Source: Verrucomicrobiota bacterium (GTDB taxonomy: Bacteria > Verrucomicrobiota > Verrucomicrobiia > Limisphaerales > JACRJZ01). From it: a DNA stretch of 6,534 nucleotides. Below, one piece after another: positions 5,274-6,534 of the stretch (position 1 is its first letter; each line of letters begins with the position of its first letter). Position numbers and translations under genes: made by a program. The stretch covers positions 1 through 6,534 of the forward strand of contig JAKLEJ010000210.1 in assembly GCA_022711695.1 (NCBI GenBank). Reading direction: 5' to 3'. A model generated the notes under the pieces. That model was not told the origin of the DNA. It made no database searches and saw nothing but the letters and a program-made list of their open reading frames with translations.

Positions 5274-6534
5274 ATGAGAATGAACTGCCACACCCCAGCC
5301 ATGAAAGCCCTCCTGGTTCCCTGTTGTCTGTCTCTTCTTGCCGCCATTACCCCAGCCGGATTTGCCGCGACCAACGAAGCGGCCTCCGAAGCCGCGTCCA
5401 CCAACGCTCCGGCCAGCGTCGAGAAGTTGCTGGGGTCTCTCAAGGCCCGCTGCGTGGGCCCGGCTCTCATGTCCGGCCGGATCGGCGATTTCGCGGTCAA
5501 CCCCAAGGATCCCACCCACTACTTCGTGGCGGTAGCCTCCGGCGGGGTGTGGAAAACCGTGAACGCGGGTGTCACATGGACGCCGGTGTTCGACACCCAG
5601 GGCTCCTACTCGATCGGCTGCGTGGCCCTGGATCCCCGGAATCCGAACTGCGTCTGGGTGGGAACCGGCGAGAACAACAGCCAGCGCAGCGTGGGCTACG
5701 GGGACGGCCTCTACCGCAGCTTGGACGGAGGCAAGCACTGGCAGAATCTGGGGCTGAAGGACTCGGAGCACATCGGCAACATCCTCATCCACCCCAGGAA
5801 CAGCGAAGTGGTGTACGTGGCCGCCCAGGGGCCGCTCTGGCGCAGCGGCGGGGACCGCGGCCTCTACCAGACCGCCGACGGCGGCAAGAGTTGGAAGCGG
5901 ATTCTGCATATCAGCGATGACACCGGGGTCAACGAGGTGCACATGGATCCGCGCGATGACAAAGTGCTCTATGCCTCGGCCTACCAGCGGCGGCGACATG
6001 TCTGGACCCTCATCAACGGCGGGCCGGAGAGCGCCCTCTATAAATCCGTGGATGCGGGCAAGACCTGGCGCAAGCTCACCCGGGGTCTGCCGGAGGGGGA
6101 CAAGGGGCGCATCGGGCTGGCGGTTTCTCCCGTCAATCCCGATCTGGTTTACGCCATCGTCGAGGCCGTCGAGGACAAGGGCGGGTTCTTTCGCTCGGCC
6201 GACCGGGGCGAGACCTGGGAGAAGCGGAGCGATTACATGACCGTCAGCCCGCAATACTACAACGAACTCGTCTGCGATCCGGTGGAGGCGGACCGGGTCT
6301 ATGCGGTGGACACCTACCTGCATGTGACCGACGACGGCGGCAAGACCTTCAAGCGCGTGCCCGGCAAGGACCGGCATGTGGACGACCACGCCCTCTGGAT
6401 CGATCCCCGCAACAACCGCCATCTGCTGGTCGGCTGCGACGGCGGCATCTACGAGACTTTCGATCAGGGCGCCAACTGGCACTACAAGGAAAACCTGCCG
6501 CTCACGCAGTTCTACCGGGTCAGCGCGGACAACG
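5274..6534 (+). CDS. Secreted Asp-box (BNR/sortilin-like) beta-propeller protein, 3'-truncated
   Basis: The frame is open from the ATG at 5274 to the window end (420 complete codons). In-frame ATGs at 5280 and 5301 are alternatives; 5301 gives the cleanest signal peptide (MKALLVPCCLSLL), cleaved near GFAA-TN. Numbered from 5274, seven Asp-box turns (S/T-x-D/N-x-G-x-x-W/F) occur at about 95-102, 149-156, 200-207, 258-265, 308-315, 352-359 and 395-402. The opening GPALMSGRIGDFAVNP and later HVDDHALWIDPRN and GCDGGIYETFD are typical of the large family often named glycosyl hydrolase or WD40/YVTN/BNR-repeat protein, related to the VPS10/sortilin propeller and usually near 1000 residues. Roughly the first 40% is therefore visible. 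These proteins are secreted propellers of largely unknown activity; the hydrolase name is a database legacy, and I see no sialidase catalytic set. It sits 124 bp after the kinase gene and is probably a separate unit. Confidence 0.87.
   Translation, partial: MRMNCHTPAMKALLVPCCLSLLAAITPAGFAATNEAASEAASTNAPASVEKLLGSLKARCVGPALMSGRIGDFAVNPKDPTHYFVAVASGGVWKTVNAGVTWTPVFDTQGSYSIGCVALDPRNPNCVWVGTGENNSQRSVGYGDGLYRSLDGGKHWQNLGLKDSEHIGNILIHPRNSEVVYVAAQGPLWRSGGDRGLYQTADGGKSWKRILHISDDTGVNEVHMDPRDDKVLYASAYQRRRHVWTLINGGPESALYKSVDAGKTWRKLTRGLPEGDKGRIGLAVSPVNPDLVYAIVEAVEDKGGFFRSADRGETWEKRSDYMTVSPQYYNELVCDPVEADRVYAVDTYLHVTDDGGKTFKRVPGKDRHVDDHALWIDPRNNRHLLVGCDGGIYETFDQGANWHYKENLPLTQFYRVSADN

Noticed and set aside
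3578..5515. Long open frame (645 codons) on the minus strand opposite the histidine kinase
   Set aside because: Its codon boundaries coincide with those of the kinase gene. In GC-rich genes the sense codons that would create antisense stops (TTA, CTA, TCA) are rare, so this frame stays open by default. The translation is Arg/Ala/Gly-rich with no recognisable domain, and the sense frame has every kinase motif.
5256..6482. 408-codon open frame on the minus strand opposite the Asp-box gene
   Set aside because: It is codon-aligned antisense to a frame with seven regularly spaced Asp boxes; it has low complexity (Val/Ala/His-rich) and no domain.

Overview
This is a GC-rich bacterial window with four protein-coding loci and a regulated divergent intergenic region. 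The gene content is a tandem DUF1080 protein, a CotH-type kinase with an EF-hand and Gly/Pro low-complexity tracts, and a large Asp-box (BNR/sortilin-like) secreted protein. Ribosome-binding sites are weak. Together these point to the Verrucomicrobiota/Planctomycetota sphere, most likely Verrucomicrobiota. This is an inference from protein families, not from a marker gene; Acidobacteriota cannot be excluded.

Layout: (1) positions 1-869, + strand, the 3' part of a protein with the end of one DUF1080 (3-keto-disaccharide hydrolase-like) domain followed by a second complete copy. (2) Positions 907-2610, - strand, convergent with the first gene: a secreted EF-hand plus CotH kinase-like protein with a collagen-like GGP/GFGP repeat inside the kinase region. 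(3) Positions 2611-2942, a divergent regulatory region. (4) Positions 2943-3596 and 3605-5149, + strand, a two-gene operon: an OmpR/PhoB-family response regulator and a membrane histidine kinase whose extracytoplasmic sensor region is itself Gly/Pro-rich. (5) From 5274 to the window end, + strand, the N-terminal part of a secreted beta-propeller protein with seven Asp-box blades visible.

The most interesting signal is in the divergent region. Two copies of a 22-bp site lie in opposite orientations, one facing each divergent gene, and agree at 18 of 22 positions. Each contains two TTAA-centred half-sites with an 11-bp period, CTTAAT-N5-CTTAAT in front of the regulator and CTTAAC-N5-CTTAAT in front of the CotH gene. 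This is the architecture of a PmrA/QseB-type (OmpR-family) operator. By eye, the four TTAA tetramers in these two sites are the only ones in the whole window. On the CotH side the box ends 10 bp before TATGAT, the usual geometry of an OmpR/PhoB-family class II activator site, and this would put transcription start at or next to the ATG (a leaderless mRNA).

Working model (inference): the two-component system autoregulates and also controls the divergent secreted CotH/EF-hand protein. The shared Gly/Pro/Phe-rich composition of the CotH protein and the kinase sensor hints at a functional link at the cell surface. The DUF1080 and Asp-box proteins show no such box and are probably independent neighbours.
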